From the NCBI RefSeq assembly GCF_017741815.1, contig NZ_JAGHMF010000034.1, positions 62,001 to 126,000 on the forward strand: DNA of 64,000 nt, written 5' to 3'. Both the position numbers and the translations under genes were made by a program. Origin of the DNA: Rhizobium sp. 16-488-2b (lineage in GTDB: Bacteria; Pseudomonadota; Alphaproteobacteria; Rhizobiales; Rhizobiaceae). A model generated the notes under the pieces. The model was not told where the DNA came from and searched no databases. It worked only from the letters and a program-made list of their open reading frames with translations. Shown one piece after another: positions 19,557 through 29,478 of this stretch (its first letter is position 1; every line of letters begins with the position of its first letter).

Positions 19557-20344
19557 TCAGTTGTCCATCGACATGCCAAGAGAGTTGCTGATTAGCAGCG
19601 TGTTCAATGTGGGATTGCTGCCACCTGCCTGATCCATCTTGAGCGAGCCCGGATGCAGCATTCCCTGCCAGCCCAGCGCCCGCACTTCCTTCGGCGACAG
19701 TCCGAATTCGCGCTTGAACATGCGGCTGTAGGTCGATGGATCGGTGAAGCCCATGTTCTCCGCGATCTGCGCGATCGAGTGCACATTGGCGCTATCGGCG
19801 AGTGCACGGCGGGTCTCAAGCAGGCGTTTTCGACGGATATAATTGGAGATTCCGCCAGCGGGCTCAAAAATCCGGTAGAGGCGCGAGCGCGATACGCCGA
19901 CACTCTTGCACAGATACTCCGGGCTTAGGCCCGGGTCGGCAAGCTTGGCATCGATCTCCCTGATGGTGCGGGTCGTTATCACGGCATCGATGGGAGCCTG
20001 TGCCTGTGCCAGCTTGTCGTGCGACGGCGCGAGCACGGCTGCGAGCATGTGTATGGTCGCTTCGGCGACCCTCGCAACGTTGCTTCGGCGCAGATGAGTG
20101 AGATTGTGATGCAGCAGGATCAGATAGTCGGCGAGGAACTCAGCGTCGTCGTCCGCGATCTCCGGGTGGAGGGACGCATCAACCATGTTGTATGGCAGAA
20201 AGAGCGCGATCAACCGCCCCTCGCTTTCGCAGGCATGCGGCGCAGCGCGCGAGCGCGTGAAGTATCACATTCGATTGCGCATCTCAGCGGTTCGTCCGCG
20301 AAAGCCGCGGCGGATGTCGACCCCAATTCTACCCGTGCATTCAT
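19557..20344 (-). pseudogene. AraC-family regulator pseudogene with internal deletion and frameshift
   Basis: A clear paralogue of the regulator at 18129-19178. From ATG 20344 (AAGGAG eight bases upstream) the first frame reads MNARVELGS... to EPLRCAIECDTSRA, matching the paralogue's APLTCVVDIDTSAA (its residues 16-28). It then runs out of frame and stops at 20210. The rest of the gene continues in another frame: after a TGA it reads RAAPHACESEGRLIALFLPYN, matching paralogue residues from about 121 on, with an intact C-terminal DNA-binding domain to 19557. About 95 codons are therefore missing and the join is out of frame. A TTG at 20213 could start a 218-residue HTH-containing remnant, but it has no clear ribosome binding site. 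Confidence 0.8.
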
Positions 20345-20608
20345 GATGTCGCTCCTTGAACACAAGACTAAGCAAGCATGAAGTGACCAGTATCGACGCA
20401 GGCGGTGGTGCCCTCGGAGGGAAGCTGATTTGCACCATGACGGCAATGTTGACTGTGTGCAGAAGGTAAACCTAAAGCGAAGATCACTAATACAATTCTT
20501 GCTATGTAAAAGGAAGACGCAAAGCGCGTCCATTTTCCCGGCTAACGTGTTTCCGGATGTGGGAGGAGCTGGGATCTGGCTCGCCCCGCTCGTGAAAGGT
20601 CCGCTGTG

Positions 20609-22051
20609 TTAAAGGCTGTTCTTGTGCAGCCGCCCATCCTTCATGATCGCCAGGAAATTCTTTTGCGGATTTTCGACCAGGGTCAGGTCTTCCGTCGGAT
20701 TGCCATCGACGACCACCAGGTCCGCCAGAGCGCCTTTCTCGACAACGCCGAGCTTGCCGGGGTAAGGGTTGCGCATGTTGGAGAGTTCGAGCAGCTGCGC
20801 ATTGCCTGATGTCGCCATCTGCAGCACCTCGGCGTTCTTGTACCAGTTGCTCAAATGGGTCAGCATGATATTCTGCCGTGGTCCGAGTTCCGGAGAAAAG
20901 AGCACGTCCGATCCCCAGGCGGTCTTGATGCCGTGCTTGCGCGCATATTGATAGAGCGTCGGGGTTCCGAGGAAGATCTGCTTGGCGCGCTCGACGCCGG
21001 GGCCGCTTTGAGACGCTGCGTCCGCCATCGTCAGGAAGGGCTGGGTGCTGAGCCACACACCCTTTTCGGCGATCATGATCGCTGTCTCCTCATCGATCAG
21101 ATGAGCGTGCTCGATGCAGGTCACGCCCGCGCGCAGGGCGCGTTGAACGGCGCGGGTCGTGTAGGCGTGGAGGGCGACATAGGTGTTCCAGTCCGCAGCA
21201 ACGCTGGCCGCGGCGCGCAGTTCGTCCTCGCTGAAGGTGATCATATCAAGCGGGCTGCGCGGCGATGAAACACCGCCGCCGCCGACGATCTTCACTTGTG
21301 ATGCGCCCTGCAGAAGCTGCTCGCGTACCCGAAGCTGCAACTCGGCTACACCGTCGACGATCGCAGCGCCTCCAAAGAGTTCGCCGCTGCTTAGCTTGTT
21401 TCCGTCCCTCGGAATCTCGGTGGGAAGACGCAGGTCGCCATGCCCGCCTGAGGTGGTGATCATGGCGCCGGACGGATAGATGCGGGGTCCGGGGATGAGG
21501 CCGGCGTCGATCGCTTGCTTGAACGAGAACACGGGGCCGCCGAGATCGCGCACCGTGGTGAAACCGCGCATCAGCGTGCGCTCCGCTTCGGCGGTCGAGG
21601 CGGCGAAGACGATGCCAGGGTCCCCCCCGAGGAGCAGGTTGAGCGGCACCGCCGCGAAAATCGTGTGCCAGTGCGCATCGATCAGACCCGGCATGATGAC
21701 GCCGTTTCGGCAATCCAGAACCGTCGCACCCTCCGGCGGGGGCGCACGGGAGCGATCGACATCGGCGATCTGGTTGTCGCTGATTAGCACCTGGACATTA
21801 TCGACAACCGTGCCGGCCTTGCTGTCGAAGAGCCGGGCGTTGCTCAAGAGGGTCTTGTTTGGTTTGGCTGCCGTCTGTGCCAGACCCTGCGCGGGCAGGG
21901 CGCCCACCAGGGCGGTCGCGGCCAGGCCTGATAGCAGATCACGTCGTGAGAAGGCTTCCAGCCGGCGCGAGGCCCTCTGCAAGTCGGGATGCGAGCAGCC
22001 GCAGCCCGCGTCGTGAATAAGGTGGCGATACTTTTCTCCCATCCGCAGCAT
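20609..22051 (-). CDS. Tat-exported metal-dependent amidohydrolase
   Basis: 480 residues. A twin-arginine signal (FSRRDLLSGLAATALVGA, about 35-56) sits behind an unusually long N-terminal extension. The amidohydrolase core carries DAHWHT metal ligands, a candidate bridging Lys in ASQVKIVGGGG, His in VALHAY and IEHAHLID, and Asp in AWGSDVLF. It resembles the imidazolonepropionase/Xaa-Pro dipeptidase-like subfamily. The substrate is unknown; periplasmic action is inferred from the Tat signal. It lies 108 bases downstream of an SLC13-type permease on the same strand, suggesting that its product or substrate is carried by that permease. Confidence 0.85.
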   Translation of the reverse strand: MLRMGEKYRHLIHDAGCGCSHPDLQRASRRLEAFSRRDLLSGLAATALVGALPAQGLAQTAAKPNKTLLSNARLFDSKAGTVVDNVQVLISDNQIADVDRSRAPPPEGATVLDCRNGVIMPGLIDAHWHTIFAAVPLNLLLGGDPGIVFAASTAEAERTLMRGFTTVRDLGGPVFSFKQAIDAGLIPGPRIYPSGAMITTSGGHGDLRLPTEIPRDGNKLSSGELFGGAAIVDGVAELQLRVREQLLQGASQVKIVGGGGVSSPRSPLDMITFSEDELRAAASVAADWNTYVALHAYTTRAVQRALRAGVTCIEHAHLIDEETAIMIAEKGVWLSTQPFLTMADAASQSGPGVERAKQIFLGTPTLYQYARKHGIKTAWGSDVLFSPELGPRQNIMLTHLSNWYKNAEVLQMATSGNAQLLELSNMRNPYPGKLGVVEKGALADLVVVDGNPTEDLTLVENPQKNFLAIMKDGRLHKNSL

Positions 22052-22159
22052 GGGTTTTCCTCCCTGATTTCTTTGCGTTGCGGCCTATCTGCGTGGCCGC
22101 GACATGACCTGTAATGACGCCCTTGAGGGCACAGAAAACACGATTGCATCGCTCTCGAC

Positions 22160-23995
22160 CTAGAAATGCCAGATGAGCGGAACGATGAAGACGGCAATGA
22201 CGAAGAACCAGGCAAGCAGCGGCAAGCCGAGTTTCCAATACTCACCGAAGGTGTAGCCACCGGGCCCCATGACCAAGGCGTTTGCCGGCGCTGCTATCGG
22301 CGTCAGGAAGGCTGCCGATGCCGCGACGGCGATGCTCATCATCACGGGACGCGGGGAAATGCCCATGCCGGCCGCCGCCGCAACCCCGACCGGGATCGCG
22401 ATCAAGGCGGTCGCCATGTTGCTGATGAACTGTCCGAGCAGCGCGGTCAGGAGAAACAGACCCGCGAGAAGCATGGTCGGGCTGCTCTGCCCGAGAATAT
22501 AGAGAAGGTGGTCGGCGGCGAGTTGCGCGGCGCCGGTTTCCGTCATCGCGGTGCCGAGCGGCTTCATCGCCGCGACGAGCACCACCGTCGACCAGCCGAT
22601 CGCATTATAGGACTGCTCCGCTGTCAGGATTCCCGACAGAAGGATTGCTCCAGCCGCCAGCAAGCCTGCCACGGCGGGCGGCACCAGGCCGGTCGCGAGA
22701 AGGAGGATCATCGCAGCCGAGATCGCGGCGGTCCGCCTTGCGTCGCCGCCCATTGGCGCTGCTTGCCGGCGAACGAGATCCGGGGAGCCGACGGTCAGTA
22801 CATCCGGGTCGCTGAGGCGCGTGTCCAGCGCCTTCCAGGTTCCCTGCAACAACATTGTATCGCCGGCGCCGAGCACGACCGCGCCGGTTTGGTTGTTCGC
22901 CTCGACGTCACCTACCGGCTCGCCCGCCTTCTGGACGGCGAGGACGATCAGGTCACCGCTCTCGGTCACCATGCCAGGAAAGACGCTTTGCCCTATCAGG
23001 CCCGATCGCGGCGGGATCGCCACCTCGGCCAGCCCCGATTTGTGGGTGAAGAGGATGTCGTCGGCGCCCGCCGTCTGTTCGCGGAAGGACAGGTGCGTCT
23101 CCGCCGCGAACTTCGCGACGATATCGGCATCGCCGCGCAGGAGAACATGGTCGCCTTCGGCGATGTGCGGCCTGCTGATCGGCCACGCCGTGTCGCCCTC
23201 GTGCACTGCTACCAGCTGCATTCCCTCGTTGCGCGCGACCTCGATTGCCGATGGCGTCTTGCCGACATAGTGGCAAGAGCCGCGAATGCGGAGTCGGTGG
23301 ACGTCATTGCCCAATCCATATTGCTCGACCAGCGTGCGGGCGTGCCGGCTGAAATCCGCGGGGATGGCTGCGCCGTTTCGTTGCGGCAAAAGGCGCTGGC
23401 CAAGCAGCATGATGATCGCCATGCTGCCGAAGAGCAGCGGAAGCCCAACCAGCGCGAATTCGAAGAAGCCAAAGCCAGCGAAACCCGCGTCGATGGCGGC
23501 GTCGGAGATAAGGACATTCACCGGCGTACCGGTCAGCGCCAGCATGGAGCCGGCATGCGCCGCGAAGGCAAGCGGCATGAGAAGTTGCGAGGACTTTCGG
23601 CCAAGGCGGACTGCAATCACGATGACAACGGGCAATAGCGCCACGACGGCGCCGGTCGTCCCGACAAACATTGCCAGGATCGCCACGAGGCTCATCATCA
23701 AAACGAGAAAGCGGGTGCGGCTCTTTTCGCCTGCTGCACGGATCAGGTGCTTGCCGATCCAGGCGGTCACGCCGGTAATCTCGAGCGCCGAGCTGACAAC
23801 GAAGAGCGTCGCGATGAAGATGACGACTGGATCGCCGAAGCCCGCAAGTGCCTGGTCGAGACTGAGGATCCCCGACGCCCATAGGGACAAGCACACCAGC
23901 ATTGCGACAACCGCGACCGGCAGCCTGTTCCACACAAAGAGAACGATCGCTGCAGCGACGATGATCGCAACGAGGGCTACCGGACTCAATTCCAC
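22160..23995 (-). CDS. SLC13/DASS-type permease with RCK domains
   Basis: 611 residues. Two membrane halves (about 1-205 and 420-611) flank two cytoplasmic TrkA_C/RCK-like domains at about 215-400, with PPRSGLIGQSVFPG in the second. The C-terminal half contains FISNMATALIAIPVGVA and FLTPIAAPANALVMGPGGY, the SNT-like and P-loop-like helices of the ion transporter superfamily. It probably imports a di/tricarboxylate, sulfate or similar anion with Na+ or H+. A paralogue lies at 26151-27965 in the opposite orientation. Confidence 0.87.
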   Translation of the reverse strand: MELSPVALVAIIVAAAIVLFVWNRLPVAVVAMLVCLSLWASGILSLDQALAGFGDPVVIFIATLFVVSSALEITGVTAWIGKHLIRAAGEKSRTRFLVLMMSLVAILAMFVGTTGAVVALLPVVIVIAVRLGRKSSQLLMPLAFAAHAGSMLALTGTPVNVLISDAAIDAGFAGFGFFEFALVGLPLLFGSMAIIMLLGQRLLPQRNGAAIPADFSRHARTLVEQYGLGNDVHRLRIRGSCHYVGKTPSAIEVARNEGMQLVAVHEGDTAWPISRPHIAEGDHVLLRGDADIVAKFAAETHLSFREQTAGADDILFTHKSGLAEVAIPPRSGLIGQSVFPGMVTESGDLIVLAVQKAGEPVGDVEANNQTGAVVLGAGDTMLLQGTWKALDTRLSDPDVLTVGSPDLVRRQAAPMGGDARRTAAISAAMILLLATGLVPPAVAGLLAAGAILLSGILTAEQSYNAIGWSTVVLVAAMKPLGTAMTETGAAQLAADHLLYILGQSSPTMLLAGLFLLTALLGQFISNMATALIAIPVGVAAAAGMGISPRPVMMSIAVAASAAFLTPIAAPANALVMGPGGYTFGEYWKLGLPLLAWFFVIAVFIVPLIWHF

Positions 23996-24298
23996 TATCC
24001 CTTTGAGAAGACCCGATCTTGAGGCGATTTCAAAGGCAATGATGGCCGATCAGAGCATATGAAATCGTCCCACAGGATGAGCCGGAGGATACTAGATGTC
24101 ATGAGCCGGGCGTCCCGAAGCTACGCTGTGCGTCCCGGAGTATTCGGCCTTCATTCGATTTCGGGGCTGGCGCTATTGACCCCGCGTGAAGTCTGGAAAC
24201 AGGTGAACGTGACGGGGCGCGGAGCGAGTATTTGTTATGGTGACCACGCGTGCTGGCAAAGCGGTCTCGTATCGCCGCCCTGACGTGCCGAGGTAAAG
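23996..24298. other. 303-base divergent intergenic region
   Basis: Between the leftward SLC13-type permease and the rightward hydrolase gene; promoters for both are expected here. No gene, repeat or clear operator palindrome is visible. Confidence 0.35.
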
Positions 24299-25432
24299 AT
24301 GCGCTGGCGGCGGCTGTTCATGGTTTTGGCTCTCAACGCATGTCTTGTGACATGCGCCGGCCCGCAGCCGGGACTGCTGAGCGTGACCCATCCGGCAAAA
24401 GATGCCGATCAGATCACGCTCATCGCGGCGACGACGCGGGCGCCTGTCGAGGACCCTGCGGTTCTCTACGGCGGCGAACGGGGCACGTCCGTGTCCTATA
24501 CCCGGATCGGGATTTCCGTTCCGCCAAACCGAAAGGCCGGCACGCTTGAACTGCCGCGCCGCTCTCCCGGCGATCCCGAACGCACCTTCGCCGCGACATC
24601 GGTAATCCCGATCAAGCGTGAAGATGTCGCCGCCGCGTTTCGTGCTCCAGGCGCCCACAAACGGCGCGCCTTTGTCTTCGTCCATGGTTACAGCACGACC
24701 TTCGATCGCGCGGTTTTCCGCTTCGCGCAACTCGTGCACGATTCAGATGCGGATGCTGTCCCGATCCTCTTTTCATGGCCGTCGCGCGGACGGTTTCTCG
24801 ATTACAAGCGCGACCTTGATAACGCATCCTACTCGCGATCGGATCTGGCAAACCTGCTTGAGGCAGCGATCGACAGCCAATCGATCAACGAGGTGGTGGT
24901 GCTCGCGCACTCCATGGGCGCATGGCTCACGGTCGAGGCGATCAGGCAGGTCGCTCTGCGCCGCGGCGGCGTGCCGAGCAAGGTCTCTAGCCTCATCCTC
25001 GCGTCCCCGGATCTGGATGTCGGCGTCTTTCGCCGGCAGGTGGAGGATATGGGGCCGAAGCGGCCCAAGATCACGATCTTCGTCGCGCGCAACGATTTGG
25101 CGCTGCGCTTGTCGCGGTTCATTGCGCGCGGAGATGCCCGTCTTGGCGGCATCGACCCTTCGCAGGAAGACTATCGCCAGGCCCTCTCGGATTTGCAGGG
25201 CGTCACGGTGCTGGATTTGAGCGCATTGAGTTCGGGCGATCGGGTCAATCACGCGCTATTCGCGACCAGCCCCGAGGCCGTTCGGCTGATAGGCGATCGG
25301 CTGGTGCAGGGGCAGCAAATCTCGGACGCTGATGTCGCAAGGCCCACGACGGCGGTCGATGCTATCGGCGCCGCCGCGACCTTTGCGGTTGCCGCGCCGA
25401 TACTGATCTTCGACATGGCGACCAGCCAATGA
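24299..25432 (+). CDS. DUF900-type alpha/beta hydrolase, probable lipoprotein
   Basis: 377 residues, GAGGTAAAG before the ATG. The N-terminus is a signal peptide with candidate lipobox cysteines (NAC-15 or VTC-20). Residues 120-300 form the DUF900 hydrolase fold: oxyanion strand RAFVFVHGYSTTF, nucleophile elbow VLAHSMGAWL, acid region FVARNDLAL and histidine in GDRVNHALFA. A complete Ser-Asp-His triad is thus present. The substrate is unknown. A hydrophobic C-terminal stretch (about 350-372) may add a second membrane contact. It lies in a group with DUF1269 and SLC13-type genes. Confidence 0.82.
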   Translation: MRWRRLFMVLALNACLVTCAGPQPGLLSVTHPAKDADQITLIAATTRAPVEDPAVLYGGERGTSVSYTRIGISVPPNRKAGTLELPRRSPGDPERTFAATSVIPIKREDVAAAFRAPGAHKRRAFVFVHGYSTTFDRAVFRFAQLVHDSDADAVPILFSWPSRGRFLDYKRDLDNASYSRSDLANLLEAAIDSQSINEVVVLAHSMGAWLTVEAIRQVALRRGGVPSKVSSLILASPDLDVGVFRRQVEDMGPKRPKITIFVARNDLALRLSRFIARGDARLGGIDPSQEDYRQALSDLQGVTVLDLSALSSGDRVNHALFATSPEAVRLIGDRLVQGQQISDADVARPTTAVDAIGAAATFAVAAPILIFDMATSQ

Positions 25433-25571
25433 GACGCCCCGGCAGAAAATGGGACGACCGGCGCAATATTGGGATTCGCCGCGCATCATTATTGTCGCGG
25501 CAATTGCTAGCGTAGGTGCGGGGCGTGCGTGGGTATCGCCGACGGTCGACTTTCAGCAAAAGGGTGCGGAC

Positions 25572-26093
25572 ATGAGCGATCTGATTTTCATCGGGTTCCC
25601 AACGGAAGCAAAGGCCGAAGAGGTGCGGCAGAAGGTGCTGTCGCTGCAGCAGGAATATCTCATCGAACTGGAAGACGCCGTCGTCGTCGTGAAGAACGAG
25701 AAGGCGCAGATCAAGCTCAATCAGATGGTCAATCTCACTGCACGCGGTGCTGCCTCAGGCGCCCTGTGGGGAACGGTGATCGGCGCGATCTTCCTGATGC
25801 CTCTGGTTGGCACTGCGCTGGGTGCTGCTTCCGGCGCCCTTGCCGGCCAACTCAGCGATGTCGGCATCAACGATGAATTCATGAAGAAGGCGGCGTCGGC
25901 CTTACAGCCCGGCACGGCGGGGCTCTTCCTGCTCGTGCGCAAAATGACGACTGACAAGGTGCTGGCCGATCTCAAGGGCGTTGGCGGCGAGCTTTTGCAG
26001 ACGTCCTTCGACGAGACTAGGGAAGCCGCCTTGCGCGAAGCGCTGTCCGCCGCCCAGGCAGAAGCGGATACGGCGCCAGCGGCAACCTCGTAA
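25572..26093 (+). CDS. DUF1269 membrane protein
   Basis: 173 residues from the ATG at 25572; the frame is open upstream but only this start gives the family's MSDLIFIGFPTEAKAEEVR opening. The centre contains a Gly/Ala-rich hydrophobic hairpin (GAASGALWGTVIGAIFLMPLVGTALGA, about 60-95) and GINDEFMKKAASALQPGTAGLF, characteristic of DUF1269. Function unknown; probably inserted in the inner membrane by the hairpin. It lies between the hydrolase and an SLC13-type permease on the same strand. Confidence 0.88.
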   Translation: MSDLIFIGFPTEAKAEEVRQKVLSLQQEYLIELEDAVVVVKNEKAQIKLNQMVNLTARGAASGALWGTVIGAIFLMPLVGTALGAASGALAGQLSDVGINDEFMKKAASALQPGTAGLFLLVRKMTTDKVLADLKGVGGELLQTSFDETREAALREALSAAQAEADTAPAATS

Positions 26094-26150
26094 CGCCGCC
26101 ATGCATGGGAGGTTTCATCGATGCCGGCGCGCTAGACGGGGAGGCCCTGC

Positions 26151-27965
26151 TTGACCCCGATCCAGACGACCTGCTGCATCATCCTCGCGACGATCGTTCT
26201 TTTTGCGTGGAACAGGCTGCCCGTCATCGCCGTCGCCTTCGCGGCGGCGCTTTCACTATGGGCGACAGGGCTCGTAACGCTGGATCAGGCATTGGCCGGC
26301 TTTGGCGATCGCGCCGTCCTTTTCGTCGCCAGCCTCTTCATCGTCAGTGCAGCGCTTGAGAGAACCGGGGTTACCGCGTGGTGCGGGCAAGCCCTCATCT
26401 CGCTCGCCGGCCAGAACAACCGCAGCCGGCTTCTGCTCGTTCTCATGATTGCTGTCGGCTGCCTGACGTCGCTTCTGAGCGGCAGCGGGGCCGTGGCGGC
26501 TCTGATACCCGTCGCGGTGTTCGCGGCGGTCAGGTTAAACCAGTCGCCCGCGCAATTGCTGATGCCCTTGGCCTTCTCCGCCCATGCCGGGGCGAACCTG
26601 CTGTTGACGGGCGCCCCCAAGAATTTTCTCGTCTCGGAGGCGCTTGAAGATGCCGGGCTTGATGGCTTCGGCTTCACCGAGTTCGCCCTTGTCGGCGTTC
26701 CACTTCTCGCTGGAACCGTCTTTGTTGTCCTGGTGCTGGGCAAGTATCTGCTTCCCCAGCAGACGAATGCACGGCTGCCCGCCGATTTCAGCGGCCACGC
26801 CCAGACGCTGGTCGAACATTACGGCCTTGAGGATGGCCTCTTCCGGCTCCGCGTTCGCCGGGACTCGCCTCTCGTTGGGCTGCGCACTGACAAGATCGAT
26901 CTGGGTGCTGCTAGCGACATACAGGTGATGGCCGTCCAAGCCGCCGCGTCCGGTCTTCCGGTGCGGGACAGGCCGATGGTGGCCGACGATTATCTGCTCG
27001 TGCGCGGCACCGCACAGGCGGTCGCCGAAATGGCCGCCCGCCTCCATCTGGCGGTTCGCGAGGATGCGCCGGTAGGGGGTGGCAGCACCGCATTCAATCG
27101 CAGGTCCGGTCTAGCCGAGGTGATGATCCCGCCGCGATCCAAGCTGATCGGTCAATCGATGTTTCCGGGTCTTGCGACTGAGAGCGGCGACCTCGTCGTC
27201 CTGGCGGTGCATCGCGGCGGCGCGGAGATCGACTATGCCAACCCTGAGCTCAAGGCCGGCGACACGATTCTGCTCGAAGGTAGCTGGGAAGCGCTCGATC
27301 TACGACTGGATGATCCCGATGTGCTCGTCGTCGATTCCCCCGATCTCGTTCGCCGCCATGCCGTGCCGATGGGGCCGGGCGCCAAGGTCGCGGTGGCGAC
27401 GCTCATGGCGCTTGTCGTCATGTTGGCATCGAACATCGTGCCGCCTGCCGTCGCGGGCATCCTGTGCGCCTGCGTGCTTGTTGCTTCCGGCGCGATCACC
27501 GTCGAGCAATCCTACCGCGCCGTTCACTGGACGACGGTCATCCTCATTGGCGCGATGATGCCGATTTCGACCGCGATGATACAGTCAGGCACGGCAAAGT
27601 TCATCGCCGACGAACTGGTCTCCGTGCTCGGCTCGGCCGGACCGAGCGCTCTGGTGGCAGGTCTCTTCGTGCTCATGGCGGTGTTGGGGCAGGTCATGAG
27701 CAACACGGCGACGACGATGCTGGTTATTCCGATCGCAATGGCGGCGGCCTCCGCCATGCATATCCAGCCGCACCCGGTGCTGATGAGCCTCTGCATCGCC
27801 GGATCCGCATCCTTCATGACGCCGATCGCGACAACAACAAACATGATGGTGATGGGCGCGGGCGGCTATCGGTTCGGCGACTACTGGAAACTCGGCACGC
27901 CCCTGATGGCGTGGTTCTTCATCGTGGCCGTCTTCCTGGTCCCGCGAATCTGGCCATTCAACTAG
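26151..27965 (+). CDS. SLC13/DASS-type permease with RCK domains (second copy)
   Basis: 604 residues from a TTG at 26151, which GGGGAGG precedes by 5 bases; no ATG fits the homology. The plan is the same as the 22160-23995 gene: membrane half, two RCK/TrkA_C domains, membrane half. Shared stretches include LDQALAGFGD, GVTAW, LVEHYGLEDG / LVEQYGLGND and VRRHAVPMG / VRRQAAPMG. The two are evident paralogues, roughly half identical by eye. Substrate unknown. Confidence 0.87.
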   Translation: MTPIQTTCCIILATIVLFAWNRLPVIAVAFAAALSLWATGLVTLDQALAGFGDRAVLFVASLFIVSAALERTGVTAWCGQALISLAGQNNRSRLLLVLMIAVGCLTSLLSGSGAVAALIPVAVFAAVRLNQSPAQLLMPLAFSAHAGANLLLTGAPKNFLVSEALEDAGLDGFGFTEFALVGVPLLAGTVFVVLVLGKYLLPQQTNARLPADFSGHAQTLVEHYGLEDGLFRLRVRRDSPLVGLRTDKIDLGAASDIQVMAVQAAASGLPVRDRPMVADDYLLVRGTAQAVAEMAARLHLAVREDAPVGGGSTAFNRRSGLAEVMIPPRSKLIGQSMFPGLATESGDLVVLAVHRGGAEIDYANPELKAGDTILLEGSWEALDLRLDDPDVLVVDSPDLVRRHAVPMGPGAKVAVATLMALVVMLASNIVPPAVAGILCACVLVASGAITVEQSYRAVHWTTVILIGAMMPISTAMIQSGTAKFIADELVSVLGSAGPSALVAGLFVLMAVLGQVMSNTATTMLVIPIAMAAASAMHIQPHPVLMSLCIAGSASFMTPIATTTNMMVMGAGGYRFGDYWKLGTPLMAWFFIVAVFLVPRIWPFN

Positions 27966-28115
27966 GTGTCGGCAGGACGGCGGGCGGCCGCGACCAGTTC
28001 ATCATCACGCAGATTAGAGACGTCAGGCATGCTTTTGGGACAGGCAACCGATTGCTCGCCCAATGATATTTGTGAGGATGGTCGCTCGAAGGCAATCGGA
28101 GGGGATGTCGACTGG

Positions 28116-29153
28116 ATGAATAGCCGAGCGGTTATCACTCTCCTGGCGATCCTTGCTGCGATAGCGGTCTTGTGCGTTCTCCGGATGGCTGCCAGCGTCT
28201 TCGCTCCCGTTGCCGGCGCGCTTTTCATCATCGGTCTCGTCTGGCCGCTCCAGCAGAGCCTGCAAAGGGCTCTCCCCAAGCTGTTGGCGCTTGCGGTGGT
28301 GGTCGCGGTGATCGTCTGCGTTTTCATCGCTCTCGCCTCCATATCCGCCTGGGGCTTCGGGCGCATCGGCCGCTCGGTCGTCGGCGATGCCGCTCGCTTC
28401 CAGCTGCTCTATGGCGATCTCGTCCAATGGCTCGACGGGCACGGCATCGTCATCGCCGGCGTTTGGGCGGACTACTTCAACTTCAGTTCGCTGCTCCGCG
28501 TGCTGCAGAGGGCGACGGCTCGCTTGAACACGATGATCTCCTTCTGGATCGTCGTGGTCGTTTATGTGCTTTTGGGGCTGCTCGACACAGAGGCCGTCGC
28601 GCGCAATATTCGAAAGGCTCTGAGCGAAGAGAAGGCCGACGCAATCATCGGCGGCGCGTTGCAGACGGCAGCCAAGCTGCGGCGTTACATGGCCGTGCGC
28701 ACGGTGATGAGCCTTGCCACCGGCACGCTCGTCTGGGCGTTGTCCGCGCTCTTCGGGCTGCGCTTTGCCGCCGAATGGGGCGTCATCGCCTTTACGCTGA
28801 ATTATATCCCGTTCATGGGGCCATTCGTGGCAACGTTGCTGCCAAGCGCTTATGCCCTTGCGCAATTCGGCTCACCGGAAGCCGCGATCCTCATCTTCGC
28901 TGGGCTCAACATCATACAATTCGTCATCGGAAGCTATATCGAGCCGCGCGTTGCGGGTTACGCGCTGGCGATGTCGCCATTCCTGGTGCTGTTTTCGGTC
29001 TTTTCCTGGTCGTTCGTCTGGGGTGTGTTCGGCGCCTTCATCGGCGTGCCGATCACGATCGCGATCCTCACCTTCTGCGCACGGTTTTCCTCGACGCGTT
29101 GGATAGCGGAAATCCTGGGCGCGCCGAGCGAACGTGATGGCAAACTCCAATAA
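28116..29153 (+). CDS. AI-2E-family transporter (TqsA/PerM type)
   Basis: 345 residues from the ATG at 28116 with GGAGGGGATG upstream; the frame extends back to 27966 but the extra N-terminus is not family-like. Seven to eight membrane helices and the conserved C-terminal part FTLNYIPFMGPFVATLLPS, EPRVAGYALAMSPFLVLFS and WGVFGAFIGVPI are typical. The family includes exporters of autoinducer-2 and Na+/H+ antiporters; the substrate here is open. Confidence 0.88.
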   Translation: MNSRAVITLLAILAAIAVLCVLRMAASVFAPVAGALFIIGLVWPLQQSLQRALPKLLALAVVVAVIVCVFIALASISAWGFGRIGRSVVGDAARFQLLYGDLVQWLDGHGIVIAGVWADYFNFSSLLRVLQRATARLNTMISFWIVVVVYVLLGLLDTEAVARNIRKALSEEKADAIIGGALQTAAKLRRYMAVRTVMSLATGTLVWALSALFGLRFAAEWGVIAFTLNYIPFMGPFVATLLPSAYALAQFGSPEAAILIFAGLNIIQFVIGSYIEPRVAGYALAMSPFLVLFSVFSWSFVWGVFGAFIGVPITIAILTFCARFSSTRWIAEILGAPSERDGKLQ

Positions 29154-29172
29154 AGCTATGTTGAACAGATGG

Positions 29173-29478
29173 CTATCGGCGCAGCCTTGTCATGCGGATC
29201 ACGCGGCCTGTGTGGGCGCTCAGCGCAATCTCGAAATCGCTGCTGCCGCGCCTTCCATGATAAATGAACACTCGGCCGCGGCAATCGACGCGCCGGACAT
29301 TGCGAAAACCGCGGTTCTGAAGGAGTTGTTGCCCTTGTCTGCAACTGATCGCGCGGCCGAAGTTGAGATCGGAACCGACGTGAATGTTGACGGTCACGGC
29401 ATAGGCCGGAGTCGGCGGCGACGCTGTCAGCGCCATCAAGGAAGCCAATGCAAACGCAGTCCATATGTTCAGGTGCAT
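29173..29478 (-). CDS. small secreted basic protein
   Basis: 101 residues with a signal peptide (about 1-27, ending PAYA). The mature part ends DFEIALSAHTGRVIRMTRLRR, resembling the end of PepSY-like domains, and holds two cysteines in ISCRQGQQLL and RVDCRGRVF. GGAGAGACAGG lies before the ATG. Common in Rhizobiales as a periplasmic small protein without known function. Convergent with the AI-2E family gene, 19 bases apart. Confidence 0.72.
   Translation of the reverse strand: MHLNIWTAFALASLMALTASPPTPAYAVTVNIHVGSDLNFGRAISCRQGQQLLQNRGFRNVRRVDCRGRVFIYHGRRGSSDFEIALSAHTGRVIRMTRLRR

Noticed and set aside
22166-23638. Long rightward open frame of 490 codons antisense to the SLC13-type permease
   Set aside because: Composition is Arg/Gly/His-rich shadow sequence with no ribosome binding site or recognisable domain; the leftward gene has clear membrane and RCK homology.
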